Shown: piece by piece, positions 9,274 to 18,639 of the stretch | Layout of the letters: each line of letters opens with the position of its first letter | Position numbering within the stretch: the stretch's first letter is position 1 | From: Zobellia nedashkovskayae | GTDB lineage: Bacteria > Bacteroidota > Bacteroidia > Flavobacteriales > Flavobacteriaceae | Assembly (NCBI RefSeq): GCF_015330125.1 | Contig: NZ_JADDXR010000002.1 | Span: forward strand, 1,426,001-1,490,000 | Direction of reading: 5' to 3' | Length of the DNA: 64,000 nt | Position numbers and translations under genes: made by a program | The notes under the pieces: generated by a model | The model's database searches: none | What the model was told of the DNA's origin: nothing | The model's input: only the letters and a program-made list of their open reading frames with translations

Positions 9274-10137
9274 TTAAAAATAACGCAGCAGTATTTCCGT
9301 AACTGAGGCTTTGTACGAGTTTCCAAAAAGGTTGAGGTGTACCAAGAGATAGTAAAGTTGGTAGATATCCGTTCTTTCTTTTTCATTACCAATTGGTGCA
9401 AAATGTTCTTGATAAGCATTGTAGAAAGAATTGCCAAAACCTCCAAAAAGACGGGTCATGGCCAAATCTACTTCATGATGGCCGTAATACACCGCTGGGT
9501 CTATTAAATAAGGGGTACCGTTTTTTGATATAAGGTAATTGCCGCTCCATAAATCGCCATGCAATAAAGATGGTTTTGTGTTGGGAAATAGATTTTTACA
9601 AGTTGTTAAAAGCTGGTTTTCGGAAGGAATTTCGCTATCATTCAGCCTGCCAGTATCTTTTGCTAGTTGCAATTGGGGAACAAGTCGTTCTTGAACATAA
9701 AATTCAGCCCATTGTGTGTGATTTGAATTGGACTGCTCAAGATTGCCAATATAGTTGTCGGAAGAAAACCCAAATTTATCTTGTGTAGCATTATGGTGCA
9801 ATGCAGCCAATTGATGACCTAAAAGTTCATAGTCGGTTTCTGTGGGTCGTTTGGGTTCGATATAATTCATCACCAAAAACCCGCCCTTTTCTAAGGGCTC
9901 ACACAGTAAAATATTCGGTACACCTATGGTTTTGGATTGGGCAATGGTTTGCAAACCCATTTTTTCGGTCTTGAACAGGTCATAGCCGTTTTCCCCATGA
10001 TTGACTTTGCAAAAGAAACGTTCCGTTTCGGTCTCCAGTAAGTAGGCTACGGAAATATCACCCCCAGAAACAGATTGCATTGTTTGAATCTTTATACAAA
10101 GCAAATATTCAATATGTTTCTTCAGGTCGTTATCCAT
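9274..10137 (-). CDS. Fructosamine kinase family protein
   Basis: This 287-residue protein belongs to the fructosamine-3-kinase family of aminoglycoside-phosphotransferase-like kinases. Members phosphorylate ketosamines on glycated proteins or free amines and so trigger spontaneous deglycation. The catalytic loop HGDLWSGNYL and the metal-binding LIDPAVYYGHHEVDLAM are both clear, and the length is normal. It is convergent with the NlpC/P60 gene and divergent from the DUF5009 gene. A role in repair of sugar damage is inferred from the family. Confidence 0.9.
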   Translation of the reverse strand: MDNDLKKHIEYLLCIKIQTMQSVSGGDISVAYLLETETERFFCKVNHGENGYDLFKTEKMGLQTIAQSKTIGVPNILLCEPLEKGGFLVMNYIEPKRPTETDYELLGHQLAALHHNATQDKFGFSSDNYIGNLEQSNSNHTQWAEFYVQERLVPQLQLAKDTGRLNDSEIPSENQLLTTCKNLFPNTKPSLLHGDLWSGNYLISKNGTPYLIDPAVYYGHHEVDLAMTRLFGGFGNSFYNAYQEHFAPIGNEKERTDIYQLYYLLVHLNLFGNSYKASVTEILLRYF

Positions 10138-10223
10138 TTAACCAAGATAAGTATAATGACTGAAAATTATGAAGAGCCTCTAACTCTAATATTTTCCCTA
10201 TTTTAGAAGAATCAACCAACTTA

Positions 10224-11339
10224 ATGTTTAATATGTCTCAACTAGCCGATAATGTCTCAAAGCGTCTCTTTTCCTTAGATGTTTTTAGAGGACTAACCAT
10301 GTTCTTACTTATTGCCGAGGCGGCAGGTTTTCACCATAACTTTTCAGAACTAACGGAAGGAACGGCGTTTTCAGGTCTTGCACATCAGTTGCATCATCAC
10401 CCTTGGAACGGTCTCCGGTTTTGGGATCTGATTCAACCTTTTTTCATGTTTATTGTGGGTGTGGCCATGCCATTTTCCCTACGCAAGCGACTGGCTTCCG
10501 GAGATAGAAAAGGTGTAACCAAGCATATTTTACGTAGATGCTTTTTACTGTTTGCTTTTGGTGTTTTATTGCATTGTGTGTACAGTCACGCGCTGGTTTG
10601 GGAACTTTGGAATGTACTGGTACAATTGGGCTTTACCATTTTAATCGCCTATGCGGTAATGAGCCTCCCTAATAAAATACAGATTGGTATATCTTTAGGT
10701 TTATTGGTTTTAACAGAGATACTTTACCGTGCCTATAATCCTGAAGCGCCCTATGTGCAAGGACATGACAGCTTTGGTGCTTATGTCGATATGTTGGTCA
10801 TGGGACAGGTAAATGACGGATATTGGGTGTTCGTAAACTTTATTCCTACTGCCGCCCATACGATTTGGGGCGTAGTCTGTGGAAAGGTTTTATTATCACA
10901 TATGTCTTCGGCTGAAAAAATAAAACCATTTCTTATTTGGGGAACGGCTTTGGTAGTTCTTGGTTTTGCCATGGATTTTTCAGGCATCACACCAATAGTT
11001 AAGCGTATTGCAACAAGCTCTTTTACCTTGGCATCAGGAGGTTTCGCTATTCTTACATTAACACTTTTCTATTGGCTTATTGATATAAAAGGATATCAAA
11101 AGAACTGGCTTAAGATTTTCTCTGTAGTAGGTACGAATTCAATTTTTATCTATCTATTTGCCGAAACAGTAGGTGTTCAATGGTTTCAAGGATTTGGTCT
11201 TATCTGGACAGAGGGCTTGCTGGCTCCCATTGGTATTTCCGAAAAAGTAATCATGGTCATCAATGCTTTTTTTGTACTGTACATCTTCTGGTACATTACT
11301 TACTTTTTGGACAAGCACAAGGTGTACTTTAAAGTATAA
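10224..11339 (+). CDS. DUF5009 / heparan-glucosaminide-acetyltransferase-like membrane protein
   Basis: This 371-residue protein has about ten hydrophobic segments. It opens with RLFSLDVFRGLTMFLLIAE, followed by HHHPWNGLRFWDLIQPFFMF, the hallmark of the DUF5009/NagX group related to eukaryotic HGSNAT, which acetylates glucosamine using cytosolic acetyl-CoA. The histidines in that segment are the candidate acetyl carriers. In Bacteroidota these genes often sit near glycan-degrading genes; here the next gene encodes a DUF1080 sugar-hydrolase-like lipoprotein, about 40 bp downstream. The substrate is unknown. A start at 10233 is also possible. Confidence 0.85.
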   Translation: MFNMSQLADNVSKRLFSLDVFRGLTMFLLIAEAAGFHHNFSELTEGTAFSGLAHQLHHHPWNGLRFWDLIQPFFMFIVGVAMPFSLRKRLASGDRKGVTKHILRRCFLLFAFGVLLHCVYSHALVWELWNVLVQLGFTILIAYAVMSLPNKIQIGISLGLLVLTEILYRAYNPEAPYVQGHDSFGAYVDMLVMGQVNDGYWVFVNFIPTAAHTIWGVVCGKVLLSHMSSAEKIKPFLIWGTALVVLGFAMDFSGITPIVKRIATSSFTLASGGFAILTLTLFYWLIDIKGYQKNWLKIFSVVGTNSIFIYLFAETVGVQWFQGFGLIWTEGLLAPIGISEKVIMVINAFFVLYIFWYITYFLDKHKVYFKV

Positions 11340-11379
11340 AACTCATATCTCAATTATATTTTTACTCAATACGCATACT

Positions 11380-12174
11380 ATGAATCGCATTAAAATTACT
11401 CTCTTTATCTCTTCTATTGCCCTTATGGCTTGTAATTCTACCAAGCCAACCGTTGCCGAAGCCGGCTGGGAGGACATGTTTAATGGTAATAACTTAGATG
11501 GATGGACCACTAAAATCCATCATTATGAAACCGGTGATAATTTTGGAGATACGTTTCGTGCGGAAGATGGTATGATCAAAGTTCGCTATGATAAATATGA
11601 GGGGGACTTTAATGACAGGTTTGGACATCTTTATTTTGATAAACCTTACTCAAGTTTTCACCTTTCAATGGAATATAGATTTGTTGGGAATTTGCACCCT
11701 GGAGCCCCTGTTTTTACTGAAATGAATAGTGGGGTTATGTACCATTCGCAAGACCCAAGAACGATGTTGAAAGAACAGAACTGGCCTATATCCGTAGAGA
11801 TGCAATTTTTAGGAGGTATTAATGAAGGTGAGGCAAGACCAACGGGTAACATGTGTTCTCCGGGAACTGAGATTGTTTATGATGGAAAAATATACCCAAG
11901 TCACTGTTTAAGCTCTTCATCTAAAACCTACTATGGAGACCAATGGGTAAAAGCGGAATTAATTGTAAGAGGAGATTCTTTGGTAACGCAGATTATAAAC
12001 GGAGAAGTAGTTTTAGAATACACCAAACCACAAATTGGTGGTGGTACGGTAGTTGGTTTTGACCCGAAGGTTAAACAAGACGGAAAACTATTAAAAGAAG
12101 GCATGATTGCTTTGCAGAGTGAAGGGCAGCCTATAGATTTTAGGAATGTAAAAATCAAAAACTTAAAGCCTTAA
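11380..12174 (+). CDS. DUF1080 (3-keto-disaccharide hydrolase domain) lipoprotein
   Basis: This 264-residue lipoprotein starts at 11380, giving a signal peptide with lipobox LMACN. The mature part, beginning with FNGNNLDGWTTK, is a single DUF1080 domain with a concanavalin-like jelly-roll fold. Members of this family hydrolyse 3-keto-glycosides and related disaccharides or simply bind carbohydrate. Several histidines and acidic residues are present, but I cannot assign catalytic ones. It follows the DUF5009 gene closely in the same direction, so both may act on one glycan. An upstream in-frame extension lies inside the preceding gene and is rejected. Confidence 0.87.
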   Translation: MNRIKITLFISSIALMACNSTKPTVAEAGWEDMFNGNNLDGWTTKIHHYETGDNFGDTFRAEDGMIKVRYDKYEGDFNDRFGHLYFDKPYSSFHLSMEYRFVGNLHPGAPVFTEMNSGVMYHSQDPRTMLKEQNWPISVEMQFLGGINEGEARPTGNMCSPGTEIVYDGKIYPSHCLSSSSKTYYGDQWVKAELIVRGDSLVTQIINGEVVLEYTKPQIGGGTVVGFDPKVKQDGKLLKEGMIALQSEGQPIDFRNVKIKNLKP

Positions 12175-12183
12175 TTCAAAAAG

Positions 12184-12570
12184 CTATTTTTCATACAGTT
12201 CAAGAGGAAGGTCATCCGGGTCTGCAAAGAAAGTAAATTTGCGGCCCGTGAACTCATCGGTTCTGATGGGTTCTACGGCTATACCTTTACCCATAAGCCT
12301 TTGCCTTTCGCTTATTACATCATCTACTTCAAAAGCTAGATGACGGAGACCTTGCGCTTCGGGTCTAGAAGGGCGCTGAGGTGGATTAGGAAACGAGAAT
12401 AACTCTATTATGTATTCTCCATTAAGGGCAAGGTCTAGTTTATAAGATTGTCGTTCTTCTCTGAACACTTCTGTCATAATATCTAGACCTAAAATGTCAA
12501 CATAAAAATGTTTGGACTTTTTATAGTCAGAGCATATAATAGCAATATGATGTACTTTGTTGAAGGCCAT
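12184..12570 (-). CDS. VOC-family protein, YaeR/GloA2-like
   Basis: This 128-residue protein is a vicinal-oxygen-chelate metalloprotein with two beta-alpha-beta-beta-beta modules. It resembles E. coli YaeR closely in pattern (HHIAIICSDYKKSKHFY, EYIIELFSFPNPPQRPSRPE and LPLELYEK). The expected metal ligands are in HHIAI, IIELF, LRHLAF and LELYE. YaeR relatives are annotated as lactoylglutathione-lyase-like, but their substrate is not established. It lies 18 bp downstream of the S41 protease gene on the same strand and may be co-transcribed. Confidence 0.88.
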   Translation of the reverse strand: MAFNKVHHIAIICSDYKKSKHFYVDILGLDIMTEVFREERQSYKLDLALNGEYIIELFSFPNPPQRPSRPEAQGLRHLAFEVDDVISERQRLMGKGIAVEPIRTDEFTGRKFTFFADPDDLPLELYEK

Positions 12571-12588
12571 AGCTAATGGTGATAGTTC

Positions 12589-14220
12589 TTATTTTAAGAT
12601 ACCCCAATATTTGGTTTCGTTACTTAGAAGTTCGGTGGCCGCTAAAATGGCATCATCATTTTTTAAGTAATAATCATACAACCCTTCACGATAGAAATAA
12701 CGCTTAACGATTTCATCTTGAAGCTTACTTTTAATTTCACGTTGATAATCATCTAAAGCAACAATTTTACTTTTCTCGATATCTAACAATAACGTTTTAA
12801 AGTCATTTTCTATAGCATCGTTAAAAATAACCTCTTCACGGTTGGTCATGGCCGCTCTTAAAGTTTTTTCGGTTTTGGTCTCGTATGAGAAGTCGCTTTT
12901 GGAAACGAAGGTTTTAAAATCCGCATAATCCTTATCGGAAAATTTAAAGTTAGCCACGTCATCCATTTGGTGCTTGTAGAAGTAGTTTGTAGCGTAATCA
13001 AAAATAACATTGTTGTTCAGTAGGGCGGTAGTGAGTTCATTTGCTTTGGTTGCCGCAACTTCAATATCCGGTAAAACACCACCACCATCTTGCACCTTAC
13101 GACCGTTACGGGTAGTAAAGTCCTTAAAAGCGCTCTTTTTAACCGCATTATTGTCCTCATCCCGGTTCCAATAGTCCAATGATTGTATACATCTCCCAGA
13201 AGGCGTGTAATAGCGACTTATAGTAACTTTTAACTGCGTACCATAAGTTAGCTTCAACGGACGCTGTACTAACCCTTTCCCGAAGCTACGTGCACCCATA
13301 ATTACAGCGCGGTCTAAATCCTGTAATCCCCCGGATACAATTTCACTTGCCGATGCACTGCTGCCGTTCACCAAAACCACTAGCGGAATCTCTGTATCCA
13401 CTGGTTTGTTTTTGGTCTTGTACTCTGAATTGAATTTTTTGACCTTTGATTTGGTCGTTACGATCAGCTCCCCTTTTTCAATAAAAAGGTTGGTAACATT
13501 TATAGCTTCCGAAAGTAGGCCACCAGGATTGTCCCTTAAATCCAATACAATCTTTTCAGCGCCCTTAGTTTTAAGGTCAATAAGGGCTTCTTTTGTTTGG
13601 GCAGAGGCTTTTGCGTTAAATCTAGACAGAACAATATACCCTGTCTTGTCATCTATCATCTTATAAAATGGTACGGCATCTACTTCTACAGCTGCACGGG
13701 TAATGGTTGCTATTTTTGTTTCGCCCTGTCTGTTGTACGTAACTTCAACAGCAGTATTATTAGCTCCTTTTAGGAGTTCACTAGCGTTATTGTCAAAGTC
13801 CGAAACACTAATAGCGCCTATTTTAATAATCTCATCGCCAGCTTTTAGTCCAGCCTTATCTGCAGGATAATCTTTGTAAGGCTCAATAATCAACAACTTG
13901 TCCTCAAATGAACGCACCAAAGCGCCAATACCGGAATATTCCCCAGCATTGTTAATACGATAGGTTTCTACGTCTTGTTCGTTTAAAAACTTGGTATAAG
14001 GATCAAGGTCATCTAGCATATTCTTTATGGCGGTATCCATTAGTTCTGCCGGATTGGTTTCATCTACGTAGTTCATGTTCAATTCCTTGAACAGGGTAGT
14101 AAAGATTTCTATTTGCTTGGCAATTTCGAAAAAATCGCTTTTCACGAAACTACTACCTGCCACCAAAATGACTATTGCAAAGGCTGGAATTAATATTTTT
14201 TTGCCTAGCATCTTTTTCAT
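12589..14220 (-). CDS. S41-family C-terminal processing protease (Ctp/Prc)
   Basis: This 543-residue protein is a membrane-anchored or periplasmic serine protease that recognises C termini of substrates. It has an N-terminal hydrophobic anchor (about residues 8-25), a PDZ domain (about 90-175) and the S41 catalytic domain. The Ser-Lys dyad is read as Ser290 within GSSASASEI and Lys315 within SFGKGLVQ, which have the 25-residue spacing seen in Tsp. It lies between rnpA and the VOC gene on one strand; the rnpA-ctp order is common in Bacteroidota. Its substrates here are unknown. Confidence 0.93.
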   Translation of the reverse strand: MKKMLGKKILIPAFAIVILVAGSSFVKSDFFEIAKQIEIFTTLFKELNMNYVDETNPAELMDTAIKNMLDDLDPYTKFLNEQDVETYRINNAGEYSGIGALVRSFEDKLLIIEPYKDYPADKAGLKAGDEIIKIGAISVSDFDNNASELLKGANNTAVEVTYNRQGETKIATITRAAVEVDAVPFYKMIDDKTGYIVLSRFNAKASAQTKEALIDLKTKGAEKIVLDLRDNPGGLLSEAINVTNLFIEKGELIVTTKSKVKKFNSEYKTKNKPVDTEIPLVVLVNGSSASASEIVSGGLQDLDRAVIMGARSFGKGLVQRPLKLTYGTQLKVTISRYYTPSGRCIQSLDYWNRDEDNNAVKKSAFKDFTTRNGRKVQDGGGVLPDIEVAATKANELTTALLNNNVIFDYATNYFYKHQMDDVANFKFSDKDYADFKTFVSKSDFSYETKTEKTLRAAMTNREEVIFNDAIENDFKTLLLDIEKSKIVALDDYQREIKSKLQDEIVKRYFYREGLYDYYLKNDDAILAATELLSNETKYWGILK

Positions 14221-14274
14221 TTGTTCTCTAATTTGATGAGTTTTTGGTCGTGGACCATTTTTATGTTTCTAAAT

Positions 14275-14664
14275 CTAGCTGCCTGAATCTGGAATGTTTT
14301 TGCTCAAAAAACGTTTCATTACGTCTTTCATGGCTTTTTCAACATTGCTTTGAGACGGCATCTCTCTACCAAGGTATAAAAATAGAAACGCAAAAGAGCC
14401 TTCACTATTGTTAAAAACTAGGTGTTTGTTAAGTCTATAACTTTCTCGCATAAGACGCTTGATGCGATTTCTTTTTACAGCACTTTTAAAATTCTTTTTA
14501 GGAACCGCCACACCGATTTTTATGCGGGTGTCTTCTATAAAGTCAGTAGGAAGATAAATAAGTTTTATAGGAAATGCAGAAACAGGCTTCCCCTCAGCAA
14601 ACAATTGCTCGATAAGCTTTTTGCTTTTCAGCTTTTCTTTTTTCGGGAAAGTGAAGTCGGCCAT
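14275..14664 (-). CDS. rnpA: Ribonuclease P protein component
   Basis: This 129-residue basic protein supports the RNase P RNA in removing 5' leaders from tRNA precursors. The RNR signature is present as KSAVKRNRIKRLMRESYR, and the N terminus FPKKEKLKSKKLIEQLF is typical of RnpA. It reads into the S41 protease gene. No rpmH gene lies immediately upstream, where the terminator of the M1 peptidase gene is found instead. This is the usual flavobacterial arrangement rather than the rpmH-rnpA arrangement of other phyla. Confidence 0.93.
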   Translation of the reverse strand: MADFTFPKKEKLKSKKLIEQLFAEGKPVSAFPIKLIYLPTDFIEDTRIKIGVAVPKKNFKSAVKRNRIKRLMRESYRLNKHLVFNNSEGSFAFLFLYLGREMPSQSNVEKAMKDVMKRFLSKNIPDSGS

Positions 14665-14673
14665 AAAGGTATT

Positions 14674-14705
14674 TTAAAAAATTGCCCCCGTTAACGGGGG
14701 CAATT
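14674..14705 (-). terminator. Rho-independent terminator of the M1 peptidase operon
   Basis: A perfect 26 bp palindrome (14680-14705) with five G-C pairs in each arm is followed on the minus strand by TTTTTT. It ends transcription from the peptidase gene at 14751 just before rnpA. Confidence 0.88.
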
Positions 14706-14750
14706 GCAAATCTAATCATTGAATAAAGGATAACGACTTTTCGTTGTCAA

Positions 14751-16610
14751 TTACTTTATATTCTGCCAAACATTATCCTCTTGGTTAATATCGGCCATAA
14801 GTTGAGAAGGATCTATTACAACTGCCTTAATACTAGCAATTGGCTTATTAATTGTAAAACTGTAGTTAGATTGTGCCCAAGGCCAATCTTCTAATACCGT
14901 TCGGTCTATTTGTGGAAATGGATTTTCTTTTTCGCCACGCATCATGCGCAATGGCGCATAGAACGTCTCTTTTGTATCGTCTTCATAGATGACCAAAATA
15001 TCTAGAGGCATTGGCATATTTCCTGTACGGACCATAGAAACCTCGGTTTTACCAGCATTATCCTTAACCTCGGTAATACCGTAATCTATAGTGTTCGTAG
15101 TTTGGGTCCAATCTGTTAAATACCAATCTAGTTCCATACCGGATACTTTTTCGGCAGTACGCTTAATGTCATTCGGAACAGGGTGTTTGAATTTGAAGTC
15201 TTCATAATATTTATGAATAGTCTCCATTAATTTATCCTGTCCAATGACGTAACCGAGTTGAGACAAGAAAATGGAACCTTTGCTATAGGCAGCAATACCG
15301 TAGGCAAAATTAAGGTCATAACGGTCTGCATGCGTAGTTTGTGGTTGTTCCTTACCAGAATTTACCAAACTATAATATCCTTTGTAAGAGCCTTCGAAAG
15401 GGTTTTCCTTGTTCTCTTCCATTACTTCGTTCATAGCCAATGTAGAGATAAAAGTGGTAAAGCCTTCATCCATCCATTCGTGTTTGGATTCATTGGTAGC
15501 TAAAATATGCTGAAACCAAGAATGCGCTAATTCGTGTGCAGTAACACCAGCCAAGCTTCCAAATTTGCGTTCTCCTGTAATTAAAGTTGCCATGGCATAC
15601 TCCATACCACCATCGCCTCCTTGAATAACTGAATATTGCTCATAAGGATACTCGCCAATATTCTTGCTGAAGAACTTCATAAACTCAGCAGTCTTAGGTT
15701 GAAGTTTCTTCCAGTTATCTAAAATATCCTTATTGTCTTTGTACAAGAAGTGAAGCATAGGCCCATTCTCAACTTGTAAAGTATCATGTATGTATTCAGG
15801 ATCGGCAGCCCACATGAAATCATGTACCATTGGTGCTTTAAAGTGCCAAGTAAGGGTTTTTCCTTTTTGTTTTTTCACTTTGGTGCCCGGTGCTTCGTAC
15901 CCATGACCAATCTCTTGAGGGTTTTGAAGGTAACCAGTACCTCCAACTACATAATTCTTATCAATAGTCAACTTTACATCAAAATCGCCCCAAACGCCTT
16001 GAAATTCACGTGCAATGTATGGATCAGCATGCCAGCCTTCAAAATCATATTCGGCCAGTTTTGGATACCATTGGCTCATAGATAGCGCAACACCTTCCGC
16101 ACTATTTCTTCCTGAGCGACGTACTTGAACAGGAACTTGTCCTTTAAATTCCATTTCAAAAGTGGTTTTGCCACCAGGAGGAAGTGGTTTTGCCAGTTCA
16201 ACTACCAATATGGTTTCCTCTTCAACAAAATCTACTTTAACGCCATCTTGAGTTAGTGACGTAGCATGGAGATAACCGATTTCATTTTCCTTCAATGCAG
16301 CAATACGGCTATTCTTTTCTTCATCGGTCATTCTACCATCTGGATCAGGAATGCTTTGTAAACGCATATCCATTTCACTTCCAGGTTGAAAGGCATTGAA
16401 AAATAAGTGGTAGTACACGCGAGTAAGCTCGTCTGGAGAATTGTTCGTATAGACCAGTTTTTGGGTACCAGTATACAGAAAGTTCTCTACGTTCATGTCC
16501 ACTTCCATGTTGTAATCCACATGCTGTTGCCAGTACGAACCGTTTTGTGCAATAGCCGCTTGGCTCAATAAGAGCATTACGGCAGCAATCCCTTTAAAAA
16601 AATACTTCAT
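14751..16610 (-). CDS. M1-family zinc metallopeptidase, exported
   Basis: This 619-residue protein has a signal peptide (cleavage near AIAQ) and the gluzincin catalytic site: His359, Glu360 and His363 in HELAH, with the third zinc ligand Glu382 in DEGF after 18 intervening residues. The segment GGMEYAMATL corresponds to the GxMEN exopeptidase motif with Tyr in place of Asn, so aminopeptidase specificity may be altered. It would act in the periplasm or outside the cell on peptides. The S8 subtilase gene ends six bases upstream of its start, so the two proteases form an operon closed by the terminator at 14680. Confidence 0.92.
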   Translation of the reverse strand: MKYFFKGIAAVMLLLSQAAIAQNGSYWQQHVDYNMEVDMNVENFLYTGTQKLVYTNNSPDELTRVYYHLFFNAFQPGSEMDMRLQSIPDPDGRMTDEEKNSRIAALKENEIGYLHATSLTQDGVKVDFVEEETILVVELAKPLPPGGKTTFEMEFKGQVPVQVRRSGRNSAEGVALSMSQWYPKLAEYDFEGWHADPYIAREFQGVWGDFDVKLTIDKNYVVGGTGYLQNPQEIGHGYEAPGTKVKKQKGKTLTWHFKAPMVHDFMWAADPEYIHDTLQVENGPMLHFLYKDNKDILDNWKKLQPKTAEFMKFFSKNIGEYPYEQYSVIQGGDGGMEYAMATLITGERKFGSLAGVTAHELAHSWFQHILATNESKHEWMDEGFTTFISTLAMNEVMEENKENPFEGSYKGYYSLVNSGKEQPQTTHADRYDLNFAYGIAAYSKGSIFLSQLGYVIGQDKLMETIHKYYEDFKFKHPVPNDIKRTAEKVSGMELDWYLTDWTQTTNTIDYGITEVKDNAGKTEVSMVRTGNMPMPLDILVIYEDDTKETFYAPLRMMRGEKENPFPQIDRTVLEDWPWAQSNYSFTINKPIASIKAVVIDPSQLMADINQEDNVWQNIK

Positions 16611-16616
16611 GGTATA

Positions 16617-18248
16617 TTATAGTTTTATTTTACCGGTAGATACGTTATCGGCCATGATAAGTGCATTGTAAGTATTTACGATTTTACCTGAAGTAGAAAC
16701 TTCATCCAAGGTAGCCGTTTTAGAAGCATCACCGCTCAAAATTACTTTTGTTGTTGGCGCAAGACCAGATTCCATAATTATATGCTTTACCTGAGAAGCA
16801 GTCAATTTTGGATAGTAAGAACGAATTAGGGCAGCAACACCGGCAACGGCAGGGGATGCCATTGAAGTACCTCCTTGAAATTCATAGTCATTACCTGGCA
16901 TTGACGAATAAATTTCATCGCCTGGGGCAAAAACATCAACGTTTACATCACCGTAGTTAGAGAAAGAAGCAACCATTTCAGAACCGTATTTAGACGATAA
17001 TGCACCTACCGTAAGAACATTGTCTGCAATTTCGGGACCGTTGTCTACTTGATCATTTGGAAAGTTAGGGTTGGCAGGATCATCTAAATCCGCACCTTCA
17101 TTACCTGCTGCATGTACAAAAAGAACGTCTTTTTCTGCTGCATATTTAATAGCATCATAAACCCATTTAGCTTCAGGAGAAAAAGATTTTCCGAAACTAC
17201 CGTTAATCACTTTTGCTCCATTATCTACTGCATAGCGAATACCTAAAGCAATATCTTTGTCATATTCATCACCGTTTGGAACGGCACGGATACTCATTAT
17301 TGCAACATTGTTTGCAACACCGTTAGCTCCTTTGCCATTATTACGCTCCGCTCCAATAATACCGGCAACGTGTGTACCGTGGCTTTCATCTTCTTGGCGA
17401 TTCTGTGGGTTTCCGTTACCATAACCAAGATCATTAATGTCATAAGGATCATCACCTACATCTTTACGGCCATTGAAATCTACATTGTAGTTATAGTTCA
17501 ACTGATCGGAGAAGTGTTTTACTCCTGCTTCAACTTGCTCTAGAACCTCAGGAATAGAATCTTCGTAGCTCAACATTTGAGTTAAAATGGCAATATTTTG
17601 CAGCATGCCTTCATCTGTTGTTTCAATGCCCGCTAAGTCTTTTGCGGTGTAAAGGTCTTTGCCTAATTCCTTTTTAACGGCATCATCGGCATTCTTAACA
17701 GTTTGAAAAATTTGCTCGTACTGTTGTTTTTGTTGCAATGCTTTAGCATATTCGGTATCAACTTTTGTTTTGGCTTTGGCCTGTAGTGAAGCATCGCCCA
17801 ATTTTAACCTCACTATACGCGTAGCTTCTAGTTGCTCATTGTATGATTCGCCTAAAAAATTGTATCCATGAATATCATCAACATAACCGTTCTTATCGTT
17901 GTCAATACCATCACCAGCTTTTTCTCCTTTGTTGGTCCAGAGCACATCATCTAAATCTTCATGCTTTAAATCCATACCAGAATCAAGAACGGCAACGATA
18001 ACCGTTTCACCTTTTTTGTTCTTTATAATTTCTGCATAGGCCTTATCAACGCTCATACCTGGAATGGTATCGGAAACAAGGTCTAAATGTCCCCAGTTTT
18101 TTTTCTGGGCATCTGATAAATCGGATATTTTTAATGGAGTAGTATCAATACTTTCAATTGGAGTAGATACTAACGCTGTAGAGCCACAACCCATAAGAAC
18201 AAGGGCAGCAGATAAACCTAATAAAGGTTTCGAAAAAAATGAAGTCAT
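16617..18248 (-). CDS. S8 subtilisin-like serine protease lipoprotein
   Basis: This 543-residue protein starts with a lipoprotein signal ending in LVLMGC (Cys21). The catalytic triad is clear: Asp89 in AVLDSGMD, His290 in SHGTHVAG and Ser462 in GGTSMASP. Asp and His are separated by about 200 residues, far more than the roughly 30-40 of simple subtilases; the inserted stretch (about 130-270) is charged and helical. No separate propeptide is obvious. It is followed six bases later by the M1 peptidase gene, suggesting a joint role in extracellular or periplasmic protein breakdown. Confidence 0.92.
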   Translation of the reverse strand: MTSFFSKPLLGLSAALVLMGCGSTALVSTPIESIDTTPLKISDLSDAQKKNWGHLDLVSDTIPGMSVDKAYAEIIKNKKGETVIVAVLDSGMDLKHEDLDDVLWTNKGEKAGDGIDNDKNGYVDDIHGYNFLGESYNEQLEATRIVRLKLGDASLQAKAKTKVDTEYAKALQQKQQYEQIFQTVKNADDAVKKELGKDLYTAKDLAGIETTDEGMLQNIAILTQMLSYEDSIPEVLEQVEAGVKHFSDQLNYNYNVDFNGRKDVGDDPYDINDLGYGNGNPQNRQEDESHGTHVAGIIGAERNNGKGANGVANNVAIMSIRAVPNGDEYDKDIALGIRYAVDNGAKVINGSFGKSFSPEAKWVYDAIKYAAEKDVLFVHAAGNEGADLDDPANPNFPNDQVDNGPEIADNVLTVGALSSKYGSEMVASFSNYGDVNVDVFAPGDEIYSSMPGNDYEFQGGTSMASPAVAGVAALIRSYYPKLTASQVKHIIMESGLAPTTKVILSGDASKTATLDEVSTSGKIVNTYNALIMADNVSTGKIKL

Positions 18249-18639
18249 ATTATTGAATTGAGTTTAGTGTTTGTTTTAGTTTTAAAATTATAGTGAGTGA
18301 ATGGTTAAAAAAAGGCTTTATCTGCCCATGAACCAACTCAGTAGTTTAACATAAATGGCTGCAAAGGTAAGATTTGGCACAATTTTTTAACCAAATCATA
18401 ATGTTTTTATGATTTTTTTATCTGAAAAAGGTTGAATAATTTTGAACCCGGAACAAAATGACAACCTTCATTTTACTATTTCAACTACTTATTTTTAGTT
18501 TCAAATGCTTTTTTAAAAATCGGCTATAAAAAAATAGGTTATTAACCTTAGTACCATAAAACACTGGTAAAAATACAGTTTCGTATACGAAATTATTTTT
18601 CGTGATTAAGTCCTTTTTTAGTTGAACGAACTAACGACC
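18249..18639. other. 391 bp AT-rich spacer upstream of the S8 protease
   Basis: No gene is visible. The left part holds the S8 protease promoter. The right part contains the 14 bp palindrome TTTCGTATACGAAA at 18579-18592, followed on the minus strand by a short T run, which could end transcription of the hydrolase gene at 18640. Otherwise I see only low-complexity A/T sequence. Confidence 0.5.
18362..18395 (-). promoter_or_regulatory. Predicted promoter of the S8-M1 protease operon
   Basis: On the minus strand TTTG (18395-18392) precedes TACCTTTG (18369-18362) by 22 bp, matching the Bacteroidota promoter pattern. The leader would be about 110 nt. Confidence 0.6.
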
